Positions 51,128-59,556 are shown, counted from the stretch's first letter. The stretch is DNA of 64,000 nucleotides from Nocardioides sp. CER19 (GCF_029846275.1 NZ_JARVWS010000004.1:1-64000); one strand, 5' to 3'. A program made the numbers and translations. The notes: a model not told the origin generated them from the sequence alone.

Positions 51128-52084
51128 TCAGTCCTCGGGCTCCGGCGGTGTCTCGCTGCCCGCGCGCTCGTCGCGCTCGGCCCATTCCAGCAGCGGCGCG
51201 ATGTCGAAGACGTGGTCGTCGATGTGGGCGTGCAGGTCCCCGATCCGCGCGAACCGCTCGGGGACGGTGCGGATCGTGAAGTCGTTCGGATGCACGTCGG
51301 GCACCTCCTCCCACCGGACCGGTGTGGAGACGCGGGCCTCGGGGACGCCCCTGACGGAGTACGCCGACGCGATGGTGTGGTCGCGGGTGTTCTGGTTGTA
51401 GTCGACGAACAGCTGGGCGGGGTCCCGGTCCTTGCGCCACCACGCGGTGGTGACGTCCTGCGGCGCGCGGCGCTCGACCTCGCGGGCGAACGCGAGCGCC
51501 GCCCGGCGTACCTCCTGGAAGCCGTGGGCCGGCGGGATCCTGACGTAGACGTGCAGCCCCTTGCCGCCGCTGGTCTTCGGGTAGCCGACGGCGCCGAGCT
51601 CGTCGAGCACCTCGTGGACCACCACGGCAACCTGCTGGACGGTCTCCCACGGGCAGTCCGGCCCCGGGTCGAGGTCGATGCGCCACTCGTCGGGCTTCTC
51701 GGTGTCCTCACGGCGGCTGTTCCACGGATGGAACTCGACGGTCGACATCTGCACCGCCCAGATGACCGCGCCCAGCTCGGTGACGCACAGCTCGTCGGCG
51801 GTCCGCTTCCACCGCGGGAAGAACAGCCGCACCGTCTCGACCCAGTCGGGCGCGCCGGCCGGCAGCCGCTTCTGGTGGACCTTCTCGCCGTCCAGGCCGG
51901 TCGGGAAGCGGTGCAGCATGCACGGTCGCTCGAACAGCGCGTTGACGATGCCGGGGCCGACCGCCAGGTAGTAGTCGACGAGGTCCAGCTTGGTGAGCCC
52001 GAGCTTCGGGAAGTAGACCCGCTCGGGGTTGGTCACCTTGACGACGCGGTCGTCGACCTCGATCTCGACGAAGGGGCTCGCCAT
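51128..52084 (-). CDS. LigD-type polymerase/primase domain protein (stand-alone)
   Basis: A 318-residue archaeo-eukaryotic primase-superfamily polymerase, as found in LigD of bacterial non-homologous end joining, here without ligase or nuclease domains. Motifs: VTNPERVYFPKLGLTKLDLVDYY at the start, WRIDLDPGPDCPW (metal-binding D-x-D), YPKTSGGKGLHVYVRI (S-G-G-K-G-L-H) and FVDYNQNTRDHT. It can fill or extend DNA ends with ribonucleotides. No Ku or ligase gene is nearby. ATG 52084 follows TAGGCT (minus strand, 52092-52097) by 7 nt: leaderless. It is divergent from the AAA ATPase gene across 39 bp. Confidence 0.9.
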   Translation of the reverse strand: MASPFVEIEVDDRVVKVTNPERVYFPKLGLTKLDLVDYYLAVGPGIVNALFERPCMLHRFPTGLDGEKVHQKRLPAGAPDWVETVRLFFPRWKRTADELCVTELGAVIWAVQMSTVEFHPWNSRREDTEKPDEWRIDLDPGPDCPWETVQQVAVVVHEVLDELGAVGYPKTSGGKGLHVYVRIPPAHGFQEVRRAALAFAREVERRAPQDVTTAWWRKDRDPAQLFVDYNQNTRDHTIASAYSVRGVPEARVSTPVRWEEVPDVHPNDFTIRTVPERFARIGDLHAHIDDHVFDIAPLLEWAERDERAGSETPPEPED

Positions 52085-52123
52085 GGGCCCGAGCCTAGGG
52101 GGTCGAGGCCCTATCGTCAGCGC

Positions 52124-52849
52124 GTGGACTTCGACCAGCCACCGGTGGTGCGGGTCACCGCGCGGGACGACCATGACCTCCGGCGCGGTGAGTGGCCGCG
52201 CACGGTCCCGGCCGTCGAGCAGCTGCTCGGGGAGGGTCTCGCCCTCCCCCCAGGCGTCACGTTCCTCGTGGGCGAGAACGGGTCGGGCAAGTCCACGATC
52301 GTGGAGGCGGTCGCGATGGCCTACGGCCTCAGCCCCGAGGGCGGGAGCCGCAACAGCCATCACTCCACCCGCCGCACCGAGTCCGACCTCGGCGGCGCGC
52401 TCGTGCTCCAGCGCGGGATCGGCACCGGCCGCTGGGGGTTCTTCCTCCGGGCCGAGACGATGCACGGCTGGTACTCCCATGTGGAGTCCCTCGGCGCCAG
52501 TCGCGACCCCCGCTTCCACGAGATGAGCCACGGGGAGTCCTTCCTCGCGGTGCTCAGGACGCGCTTCGACTCCCCCGGCTTCTACTGCCTCGACGAGCCC
52601 GAGGCGGCGTTGTCGTTCTCCGCGACGCTCGGCCTCGTCTCGGTCCTGCACGAGCTCGCGGCGACCGGCGGACAGGTCCTGTGCGCCACCCACTCGCCGG
52701 TGCTGGCGGCGATGCCCGGGGCGACGATCCTCGAGGTCGGACCCTGGGGACTGCGGCCGACGACCTGGGAGGACCTCGAGCTCGTCCACCACTGGCGCGC
52801 CTACCTCGCGGAGCCGCACCGCTACCTCCGGCACGTCCTCGACGAATGA
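52124..52849 (+). CDS. AAA/ABC-type ATPase of unknown function
   Basis: A 241-residue single-domain ATPase of the SMC/ABC-like type. Walker A GENGSGKST (50-58), an ABC-like signature SHGESF (about 146-151), Walker B GFYCLDEPEAALS and the switch His in ATHSPVLAA. There is no membrane segment or coiled-coil insertion. Similar small 'predicted ATPases' are scattered in bacteria. GTG 52124 follows TATCGT (52112-52117) by 6 nt: leaderless. The stop overlaps the sigma factor start by 4 bp (ATGA). Confidence 0.85.
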   Translation: MDFDQPPVVRVTARDDHDLRRGEWPRTVPAVEQLLGEGLALPPGVTFLVGENGSGKSTIVEAVAMAYGLSPEGGSRNSHHSTRRTESDLGGALVLQRGIGTGRWGFFLRAETMHGWYSHVESLGASRDPRFHEMSHGESFLAVLRTRFDSPGFYCLDEPEAALSFSATLGLVSVLHELAATGGQVLCATHSPVLAAMPGATILEVGPWGLRPTTWEDLELVHHWRAYLAEPHRYLRHVLDE

Positions 52850-53397
52850 GTGCAACACGACCGTGGGGTCGAGGCGTCGAACGAGGTGTGAAGAGGAACC
52901 ACGACGAGTACGCGGACTTCGTGCGGGCCACGGGCACCCAGCTGCACCGCGCGGCGCTGCTGCTGACCGGTGACCACCACCTGGCCGAGGACCTGACCCA
53001 GGCGACGTACGCCAAGGTGTTCGCGCGGTGGGGACGGGTGAGCGCGGCTGACAACCCGCTCGCCTATGCGCGGACGACGCTGCTCAACACGTTCCTCTCG
53101 CACCGGCGGCTGCGGCGCAACAGCGAGCAGCCGGTCGACCTGACCGTGGGCGCCGAGCTCGAGACGCTCCCGGTCGACCACGCCGCGCGCCTGGACCTCC
53201 TGGCCGCGCTCGCCACCCTGCCCGCGCTCGACCGGGCGGTGGTGGTGCTGCGCTACTGGGAGGACAGGAGCGTGGCCGACACGGCGATCGACCTCGACCT
53301 GACCGAGACCGCCGTCCGCACCCGGGCCCGCCGCGCGCTCCTGCGCCTGCGGCCCCTGCTCGACCACCTCGATCTCTCCGAGAGGACCCCGTCATGA
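52846..53397 (+). CDS. SigE-family ECF sigma factor
   Basis: A 183-residue sigma-70 factor with region 2 (DEYADFVRATGTQLHRAALLLTGDHHLAEDLTQATYAKVFARW, cut here at several parts; key residues A-E-D-L-T-Q) and region 4 (LPALDRAVVVLRYWEDRSVADTAIDLDLTETAVRTRARRALLRLR). It matches the actinobacterial SigE70 group of ECF factors. ATG 52846 overlaps the ATPase stop; GTG 52888, closer to region 2, is an alternative start. Followed, with an overlap of 4 bp, by a membrane protein likely to be its anti-sigma or a partner. Confidence 0.88.
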   Translation: MSATRPWGRGVERGVKRNHDEYADFVRATGTQLHRAALLLTGDHHLAEDLTQATYAKVFARWGRVSAADNPLAYARTTLLNTFLSHRRLRRNSEQPVDLTVGAELETLPVDHAARLDLLAALATLPALDRAVVVLRYWEDRSVADTAIDLDLTETAVRTRARRALLRLRPLLDHLDLSERTPS

Positions 53398-54125
53398 CCG
53401 ACTTCGACTCCCGCCTGGGTACGGCGCTCCACGACCGCGTCGCCGGGGTCCACCCCGACCTCGACCACCTCGTCGCCGCCTCGACCCGGGCCGGCACCCG
53501 GATCAGGCTGCGGCGCCGGGCCGGCGTCTCGCTCGCGGCCGCGACCGGTGTCGCGGTCGTCGCCGTGGGCGGCGCGCAGATCGCCGGCGGCAGCGACCCC
53601 CGCCAGGTCGACGGCGGGTTCGCGGCGGAGCCGAGGCAGACCGCCTCCGCGGCACCCACGCCGACGAAGGCGCCGCTCGCTGACGGCCTGGTCTTCAGCC
53701 TGCACGGCCGGGACGTGACCGTGAGCCGCTGGGGCCACAGCTGGGTGGCCGACCTCGACTCGGAGGCACCACAGTCGGACGTCGCGGCAGTCAAGGAGCT
53801 CTACCCGCGCATCACCGCCGTGACGCCCTGGGAGGCCCTCCCGCCGCTCGTCGACCACGTGCCCGTGACGTTCTCCGCCCCCGGGTGGACCTGCGACCTC
53901 GCCGGCGGCGACGACAAGGGCGGCTGCACCGCCGACGACGGGCGGCTCGTGAGCGTGATCTGGCGCCGGGCGAGCGACTACGCGGCGTTCACCGCCAAGT
54001 CGGCCGACGACGGCTACTTCGTCAGCAAGGTCCACGACGGCCTCTTCGTGACCCTCCAGCCCGGCCAGGGCACGTCGAAGACCGCCGCCGACGAGCTCGG
54101 CGCGACGTTGCACTGGGTCGACTGA
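53394..54125 (+). CDS. Single-pass membrane protein, putative anti-sigma partner
   Basis: A 243-residue protein with a cytosolic N-terminus of about 43 residues (DSRLGTALHDRVAGVHPDLDHLVAASTRAGTRIRLRRR), one membrane helix (about 44-64), a Pro/Thr/Ala linker and an extracellular domain with two Cys residues (WTCDLAGGDDKGGCTADD) that may form a disulphide. Genes in this position after SigE70-type factors often encode membrane regulators; no anti-sigma zinc motif is visible, so the role is inferred from context only. The stop codon abuts the convergent rsmB stop (TGATCA). Confidence 0.75.
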   Translation: MTDFDSRLGTALHDRVAGVHPDLDHLVAASTRAGTRIRLRRRAGVSLAAATGVAVVAVGGAQIAGGSDPRQVDGGFAAEPRQTASAAPTPTKAPLADGLVFSLHGRDVTVSRWGHSWVADLDSEAPQSDVAAVKELYPRITAVTPWEALPPLVDHVPVTFSAPGWTCDLAGGDDKGGCTADDGRLVSVIWRRASDYAAFTAKSADDGYFVSKVHDGLFVTLQPGQGTSKTAADELGATLHWVD

Positions 54126-55514
54126 TCAGTCCCGGCGCAGCAGCGCCATGAACATGGCGTCGGTCCCGTGCCGGTGCGGCCAGAGCTGGACCGTGCCGGG
54201 CACGGGACCGTCGGCGTCGGCCACCGCGCCCGCGACGCCCGTGACCGGCTCCAGCCGGACCTCCGGGTGCGCGCCGAGAACCGCTTCGACGACCCCGCGC
54301 GTCTCGGCCAGGACCGGCGAGCACGTCGCGTACAGCACCACACCACCCGGCCGCACCAGCCGCAGCGCACTCATGAGCAGGTCGCGCTGGAGCGGGACCA
54401 GACCGTCGAGGTCCTCGGGTCGCCGGCGCCATCGGGCCTCGGGCCGCCGACGCAGGGCGCCGAGGCCGCTGCACGGCGCGTCGACCAGCACCCGGTCGAA
54501 GGTGCCCTCGCGGAACGGCGGTCGTCGCCCGTCCCCCGCCACGACGCCGGCGGTCCCGCCGAACCAGCGCTCCGCGACCGGGTCGGTGAGGCTGCGCCGG
54601 ACCAGCGTCGCACGGTGCGGCTGGGCCTCGTTGGCGACCAGCACGGCGCCCCGCTCCGCGGCCAGCGCGGCCAGGAGGGCCGACTTGCCGCCCGGGCCGG
54701 CGCAGAGGTCCAGCCAGAGCCGGTCGGCGCCGGAGAGCGGCGCGTCCGCAGCGGCGAGCGCCACCAGCTGCGACCCCTCGTCCTGCACGCCGGCCCGCCC
54801 CTCGGCGACGGCCGGGACGGCTCCGGGGTCGCCGGCGTCGAGCACGACGGCGTACGGCGACAGGCCGGTCGGTGTACCGCCCAGCTCGTCCACCGTGGCC
54901 CGGCCCGGCCGTGCCACGAGCGTGACCTTCGGCGGCGCGTTGTCGGCCTCGAGCAGCGCGTCGACCTCGTCGGCCCCGACCGCCTCGGTGAGTGTGTCCA
55001 CGACCCAGCGCGGATGGCTGAAGGCGATGGAGCGGAAGCCGGCCGGGTCCTCCGGCGCCAGGCGCCTGACCCAGGTGCTCAGGTCGGCCTCGCCGATCCG
55101 CCGCATCACCGCGTTGGCGAACCCCGCCGCGCCCGGACCGGCCTGCGACCTGACCAGGTCGACCGTGGTGCTGACCGCGGCGTGCGTCGCGACCCGCATC
55201 CCGAGGAGCTGGTGCGCGCCGAGCCGCAGGGCGTCGCGGACCTTGGGGTGCGGGGAGCGGTCGACGCAGGCGTCGATGACGGCGTCGTAGGTCAGCTGTC
55301 CGCGGACCGTCCCGGAGACGAGCGCGGTGGTGAACGCGGCGTCACGGCCGGTCAGGCCGGCGCGCCGGAGCAGCACCGGGAGGAGCAGGTTGACGTAGGC
55401 GTCCTCGGTGCGGACGCGGGTGAGTACCTCGAACGCGATCTCGCGGGCGGGGTCGACGCGGGCGCGGCGCGGCGGGCGCCCGCCCGGTCCGCGGCGCTTG
55501 CGGGGGTCAGCCAT
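54126..55514 (-). CDS. rsmB: 16S rRNA (cytosine-967-C5)-methyltransferase
   Basis: Methylates C967 of 16S rRNA using S-adenosylmethionine. The 462-residue protein has an N-terminal NusB-like RNA-binding domain (about 20-160) and a class I methyltransferase domain with LDLCAGPGGKSALLAAL (SAM motif), DAPCSGLGALRRRPEARW (motif IV, catalytic region Cys) and LYATCSPVLAETRGVV (motif VI, nucleophile Cys). The first 20 residues are Arg-rich. Start ATG 55514 overlaps the end of the upstream gene by 8 bp. Confidence 0.95.
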   Translation of the reverse strand: MADPRKRRGPGGRPPRRARVDPAREIAFEVLTRVRTEDAYVNLLLPVLLRRAGLTGRDAAFTTALVSGTVRGQLTYDAVIDACVDRSPHPKVRDALRLGAHQLLGMRVATHAAVSTTVDLVRSQAGPGAAGFANAVMRRIGEADLSTWVRRLAPEDPAGFRSIAFSHPRWVVDTLTEAVGADEVDALLEADNAPPKVTLVARPGRATVDELGGTPTGLSPYAVVLDAGDPGAVPAVAEGRAGVQDEGSQLVALAAADAPLSGADRLWLDLCAGPGGKSALLAALAAERGAVLVANEAQPHRATLVRRSLTDPVAERWFGGTAGVVAGDGRRPPFREGTFDRVLVDAPCSGLGALRRRPEARWRRRPEDLDGLVPLQRDLLMSALRLVRPGGVVLYATCSPVLAETRGVVEAVLGAHPEVRLEPVTGVAGAVADADGPVPGTVQLWPHRHGTDAMFMALLRRD

Positions 55515-55917
55515 CCAGCTCCTTCACGAGCTTCTTGGGGGCGACGGCCCGCCAGGCGTCCTCGATCACCTCGCGCAGCTCCTCGACGGCGATCTCACCG
55601 AGCCGCGACTCCTGCACGAGCACCGCGTTGTAGTGGTTGAAGTGGTCGATCGTGAAGAACGGCAGGCTGTCATCGGCGACCAGGGCCAGCTTGTCGGCCT
55701 CGGTCGGGGTGCGGATCACCAGCAGGTCGTCGTAGAGCTCGCCGGTCGTGGGGTCGACGGCGGTCTTGTGCGGCGCCCGCTGGAGGACGAAGCCGCGGCC
55801 CTTGTCGCCGCGCGGGACCTTGTAGGTCGGGCGGTCGCCCCAGCTGACGCCGAGCTCGACCTCCGGCAGCGACAGGCAGATCTGCCCGATGTCGTCGGGC
55901 GTCGCCGGTCTGGTCAC
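55507..55917 (-). CDS. MmcQ/YjbR-family DNA-binding-like protein
   Basis: A 136-residue protein of the MmcQ/YjbR fold: CLSLPEVELGVSWGDRPTYKV near the start, HKTAVDPTTGELYDDLLVIRTP in the middle and FFTIDHFNHYNAVLVQ before a C-terminal helix ELREVIEDAWRAVAPKKLVKEL. Relatives have a double-wing fold with possible nucleic-acid binding but no agreed function. GTG 55917 overlaps the fmt stop by GTGA. It is an extra gene between fmt and rsmB compared with the M. tuberculosis order. Confidence 0.85.
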   Translation of the reverse strand: MTRPATPDDIGQICLSLPEVELGVSWGDRPTYKVPRGDKGRGFVLQRAPHKTAVDPTTGELYDDLLVIRTPTEADKLALVADDSLPFFTIDHFNHYNAVLVQESRLGEIAVEELREVIEDAWRAVAPKKLVKELDG

Positions 55918-56843
55918 GATCCGAAGGTAGCCCCGTCGGGCAGTACGACGCCCCTGGCCCAGTCGGCGGCCGCCATCTCCTTGCGGCCGGTGGGGCGGAC
56001 CTGGCCCAGGCGCACGGGAACGCTGGCGGTACCGACGTGCACCGAGCGCTTGGTGACCCGCAGCTCCCCCGGAGCCAGCGGCGCCTCCTCGGCGTCGGGC
56101 GTCACCGGGCCGAGCTTGAACCGCTCCCCCGCGACCGTCGTCCACGCACCCGGCGCCGGGGTGCAGGCCCGGATCCGGCGGTCGACGGCGGCGGCCGGTT
56201 CGGACCAGTCGACGCGGGCGTCGTCCACGGTGATCTTCGGCGCCACGGTGACGTCGTCGGTCGGCTGCTCCCGCGCCTCGAGGGAGCCGTCGTCGATGCC
56301 GTCGAGCGTGGCGACCAGCAGCTGCGCTCCCCCCTCGGCCAGCCGGCCCAGCAGGTCGCCCGCGGTGTCGGCGGGCCGGATGCGCTCGGTCATCACACCG
56401 AAGGTCGGGCCCGCGTCGAGCGCCGGGACGATCCGGAAGGTGGTCGCACCGCTGAACTCGTCACCGGCCCAGATGGCGTGCTGCACCGGCGCGGCCCCGC
56501 GCCACTGCGGCAGCAGCGAGAAGTGGAGGTTGACCCATCCGTGCCGCGGGATGTCGAGCGCGCTGGCAGGGAGGAGCGCGCCGTAGGCGACGACCGGCAC
56601 GCAGTCGACGTCGAGCGCCTTGAGCTCGTCCTGGAACGCGGGGTCGCGCGGGTGCTCGGGCTTGAGGACGGGGATGCCCAGCTCCTCGGCACGCTGCGCC
56701 ACCGGACTGGCGACCAGTCGCCGGCCGCGGCCGGCGGGGGCGTCGGGTCGGGTGACGACGGCGACGAGCTCGTGCCGGGACTCGGCGATCGCGTTCAGGG
56801 ACGGCAGCGCCACCTCGGGCGTGCCTGCGAAGGCGAGCCGCAT
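55914..56843 (-). CDS. fmt: Methionyl-tRNA formyltransferase
   Basis: Formylates initiator Met-tRNA with 10-formyltetrahydrofolate. The 309-residue protein has MRLAFAGTPEVALPSL at the start, VVAYGALLPASAL, the active-site HGWVNLHFSLLPQWRGAAPVQHAI (key residues N, H, S-L-L-P, R-G) and the C-terminal OB-like domain. Start ATG 56843 overlaps the def stop by 1 bp (TGATG). fmt and def act at opposite ends of the formyl cycle and are commonly adjacent. Confidence 0.96.
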   Translation of the reverse strand: MRLAFAGTPEVALPSLNAIAESRHELVAVVTRPDAPAGRGRRLVASPVAQRAEELGIPVLKPEHPRDPAFQDELKALDVDCVPVVAYGALLPASALDIPRHGWVNLHFSLLPQWRGAAPVQHAIWAGDEFSGATTFRIVPALDAGPTFGVMTERIRPADTAGDLLGRLAEGGAQLLVATLDGIDDGSLEAREQPTDDVTVAPKITVDDARVDWSEPAAAVDRRIRACTPAPGAWTTVAGERFKLGPVTPDAEEAPLAPGELRVTKRSVHVGTASVPVRLGQVRPTGRKEMAAADWARGVVLPDGATFGS

Positions 56844-57388
56844 CAGATGGCGAACCCGCGCGTGGCGTGCGGCGACAGCTTGACGGTCGGCCTCTCGACG
56901 CCGAACCAGTCCGAGTCGCGGATCTCCTTCATCGCCGCCTTGCGCGCCGCCTGGTCGAGGCGGTCGATGAAGAGCACGCCGTCGAGGTGGTCGGTCTCGT
57001 GCTGGATCGCCCGGGCGAGCAGCTCGGAGCCCTCGATGAGCACGGGCTCGCCGTACATGTTGAAGCCGCGCGCGACGACCGCGAGGGCCCGCCGGCAGTC
57101 GTACTTCAGCCCGGGGATCGAGAGGCAGCCCTCGTCGCCGTCCTGCGTCTCGGCGGAGAGCGTCAGGTCGGGGTTGATCAGATGACCGACCTCGCCGTCG
57201 ACGTACCAGGTGAAGACGCGGAGACCCACGCCGATCTGCGGTGCGGCCAGGCCGGCGCCCGGCGCCTCGAGCATGGTGTCGGTGAGGGCCTCGACGAGCC
57301 GCCGCAGCTCCTTGTCGAAGTCGGTGACGGGCTGCGCCTTCTGGCGCAGGACCGGGTCGCCGAAGAGACGGATGGGCTGGATGGGCAT
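56843..57388 (-). CDS. def: Peptide deformylase
   Basis: Removes the formyl group from nascent proteins. The 181-residue metalloenzyme has GAGLAAPQIGV (motif 1), EGCLSIPG (motif 2, metal-binding Cys) and QHETDHLDG (motif 3, two His ligands and catalytic Glu). The N-terminal MPIQPIRLFGDPVLRQKA and the C-terminal extension are typical of actinobacterial enzymes. ATG 57388 follows TAGACT (minus strand, 57396-57401) by 7 nt: leaderless. The frame is open far upstream into priA; that extension is a shadow. Confidence 0.96.
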   Translation of the reverse strand: MPIQPIRLFGDPVLRQKAQPVTDFDKELRRLVEALTDTMLEAPGAGLAAPQIGVGLRVFTWYVDGEVGHLINPDLTLSAETQDGDEGCLSIPGLKYDCRRALAVVARGFNMYGEPVLIEGSELLARAIQHETDHLDGVLFIDRLDQAARKAAMKEIRDSDWFGVERPTVKLSPHATRGFAI

Positions 57389-57398
57389 GGGCGCAAGT

Positions 57399-59450
57399 CT
57401 AGAGAGTGGGCGGGTCGACCTGGACGCGCACCGGGTCCAGCTTGCGCGAGGAGCGCAGCCGCTGCAGCTCGAGGAGCGCCCGGGAGAGTGCCGCACCCTC
57501 CGCCCGCGGCACGCGTACGACGGCCCGCCACTGCTCCTCGGCGACGGGGACCGGCCCGAGCACCTCGGCGCTGGCCGGGGCCGCGAGCAGCGTGAGCGCG
57601 TCGTCGAGCGCACCGGCGTCACCGGTGATGGTGGCCAGTCGCGAGGCCGGCGGCAGGTGCGCCTCCGCCCGCTGCTCGGCCTCCCGCCGGGCGAAACCCG
57701 GCTGGTCCCACCTGACCAGTGCCTGCAGAGCGGGATGCGCCGGGTCGCCCACGACGACCGCACGGCCGCCGGGCGCGGCCAGCGCGATGGCGGCGCTCCA
57801 GCGGCGCAGCGCCTCCTCCTCGGTGCGCAGGTCCGGCCGCCCGAGCAGCAGCCACGTGTCGAGCAGCACCACGGAGGCGTACCCCTCGGCGGCGACCGGC
57901 TCGGCACCCGGGGTCGCCACGACGATGGCGCGCTCCGCGGGGACGCTCGGCAGGACCCGCTCGCCGCTCGAGGTGACGACGCGGACGCCCGGGAACGCCC
58001 GCCCGAGCTCCTCGGCGGTGCGGGCGTCGCCGAGCACGGGAGCACGCAGGCCCCGGTAGTCGCAGACCGGGCACGCCCAGTGCTCGGCCACGGTGCCGCA
58101 CCAAGTGCAGGCCGGCGGCGTGGCCGGGCCGGTGAGGCGGAGCGGACCGGTGCAGACCGTGCAGCGGGCCGGCGTCCGGCACCGCTCGCAGGCCAGCGCC
58201 GCCGCGTAGCCCCGCCGCGGCGTCTGCACCAGCACGGGACCCTCCTCCAGGGCAGCCCGGATCGCCTGGTGCACCTCCCGCGGCACCCGAGACGCACGGG
58301 TGAGCGGATCGCGGTCGAGGGAGAAGTCGCTGGCACCGGTGATGGCGACGCGGACCCGCTCGCGAGCGAACGTCCGGGTCGGCGCGATCTCCTGCGCCCA
58401 GCCCGAGCGCAGCAGCTGGTCGGCCTCGACGGTCCGGGCGAAGCCACCGACGAGGGCCGCCGCGCCCTCCCGCTCGGCACGCAGCAGCAGCGTCTCGCGG
58501 GCGTGGGGGTAGGGCGCGCGGGGCTCGGCGAGCAGGTCGTCGCCGTCGTCCCACACCGCGACCAGGCCGAGGTCGTGGACCGGCGCGAAGGCGGCTGCCC
58601 GGGTGCCGATCGCGACGCGGACGGCCCCGCGCGCGACCGCCAGGAACGACCGGTAGCGCGCCGCCGGGCCACTGTCGGCGGTCAGCGTGACGTGCCGCCC
58701 CGGGCCCAGCACCGTGTCGAGCGCGGCCGAGAGCCGGGCGACGTCCTTGCCGTCGGGCACGCAGACGACGGCGCCGCGTCCGCCGGAGCCGACGGCGCCG
58801 ACGGCCGAGGCCAGGAGCAGGGCCCAGTCGGTGCCTGCCGCGGCGTGCCAGACCGCCCGCGGCGACCCGCCGGCGGCGAGGTGCCGCAGGAAGGCCGCAC
58901 CCGGCTCGTGCCCCGCCCAGGCGGCGGCGAGCGCCGACGGGTCCAGCGACGCCGCCGGGGGCGCGTCGGAGGCCTCCTTCTCCACGGCGGCGTGCCGGGG
59001 CGGCACCGCCAGGCGGAGCAGGTCGGACCGGGTGCCGGCGTAGCGCTCCGCGAGGTCGGCGGCCAACCCGGCGATGGCGGGGCTGAGCACGGGCTCTGCG
59101 CTGACCACCCGCTTGAGGGGGGCGAGCCTGCCCTCGTGCTCGGAGGCCTCCAGGCGCGCGAGGACGAAGCCGTCGACGTCCTGGCCGGCGAACCGGACCT
59201 TGACCCGTGCGCCCGGCACCGCGTCGGCGGCCATGCTGGCCGGGACGGCGTAGTCGAACGTCCGGTCCAGGTGGGTCGGCTGCAGGTCGAGCAGCAGCTG
59301 GGCGACCGGCAGGTGGTCGGTGATCTCGGCCTCGGCCTGCTTGCGCGCGCGGGTCGCCCGCGCCTTCGCCCGGCCCTCGGCGACCTTGTCCCGGACGAGG
59401 CCGGGCAGCTCGAGGTGCTGCTCGGTGCTCTCGCGGGCCGGCCGGTTCAT
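57399..59450 (-). CDS. priA: Primosomal protein PriA-like, helicase motifs degenerate
   Basis: Replication-restart factor. The 683-residue protein keeps the N-terminal 3'-DNA-binding domain (HLPVAQLLLDLQPTHLDRTFDYAVP) and the zinc-cluster region with its Cys pairs (CERCRTPARCTVCTGPL, CTWCGTVAEHWACPVC). Where E. coli PriA has Walker A (GVTGSGKTE) this protein reads around AAGGSPRAVWHA, with no GK[ST], and the DEEH box is replaced by VWDDGDDLL. ATP hydrolysis is therefore unlikely. Loss of these motifs is known for actinobacterial PriA. ATG 59450 follows a TAGAAA hexamer by 7 nt. Confidence 0.92.
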   Translation of the reverse strand: MNRPARESTEQHLELPGLVRDKVAEGRAKARATRARKQAEAEITDHLPVAQLLLDLQPTHLDRTFDYAVPASMAADAVPGARVKVRFAGQDVDGFVLARLEASEHEGRLAPLKRVVSAEPVLSPAIAGLAADLAERYAGTRSDLLRLAVPPRHAAVEKEASDAPPAASLDPSALAAAWAGHEPGAAFLRHLAAGGSPRAVWHAAAGTDWALLLASAVGAVGSGGRGAVVCVPDGKDVARLSAALDTVLGPGRHVTLTADSGPAARYRSFLAVARGAVRVAIGTRAAAFAPVHDLGLVAVWDDGDDLLAEPRAPYPHARETLLLRAEREGAAALVGGFARTVEADQLLRSGWAQEIAPTRTFARERVRVAITGASDFSLDRDPLTRASRVPREVHQAIRAALEEGPVLVQTPRRGYAAALACERCRTPARCTVCTGPLRLTGPATPPACTWCGTVAEHWACPVCDYRGLRAPVLGDARTAEELGRAFPGVRVVTSSGERVLPSVPAERAIVVATPGAEPVAAEGYASVVLLDTWLLLGRPDLRTEEEALRRWSAAIALAAPGGRAVVVGDPAHPALQALVRWDQPGFARREAEQRAEAHLPPASRLATITGDAGALDDALTLLAAPASAEVLGPVPVAEEQWRAVVRVPRAEGAALSRALLELQRLRSSRKLDPVRVQVDPPTL

Positions 59451-59535
59451 GCGGCCGTTTCTACCAGCGCGCCACCGACACCCGGGCGCCGCGGTCGGGT
59501 CGCCTGTGGATGTGGAGCGATCACCGGCGCGGTGC

Positions 59536-59556
59536 TCAGGTCGCGGCGCGACCTGA
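59536..59556. promoter_or_regulatory. Perfect 21-bp palindrome between priA and the GGDEF-EAL gene
   Basis: TCAGGTCGCG (59536-59545) and CGCGACCTGA (59547-59556) are perfect reverse complements around a single central base. It lies in the 180-bp gap between two divergent genes, about 75 bp before the GGDEF-EAL start. It could be an operator for a dimeric regulator or fold into a hairpin in either transcript. No T-run follows, so a terminator is less likely. Confidence 0.55.

Noticed and set aside
54120..54131. Palindrome at the convergent stop codons (GACTGATCAGTC)
   Set aside because: The 12-bp palindrome results mainly from two stop codons meeting (TGATCA); too short to call a terminator and without T-runs.
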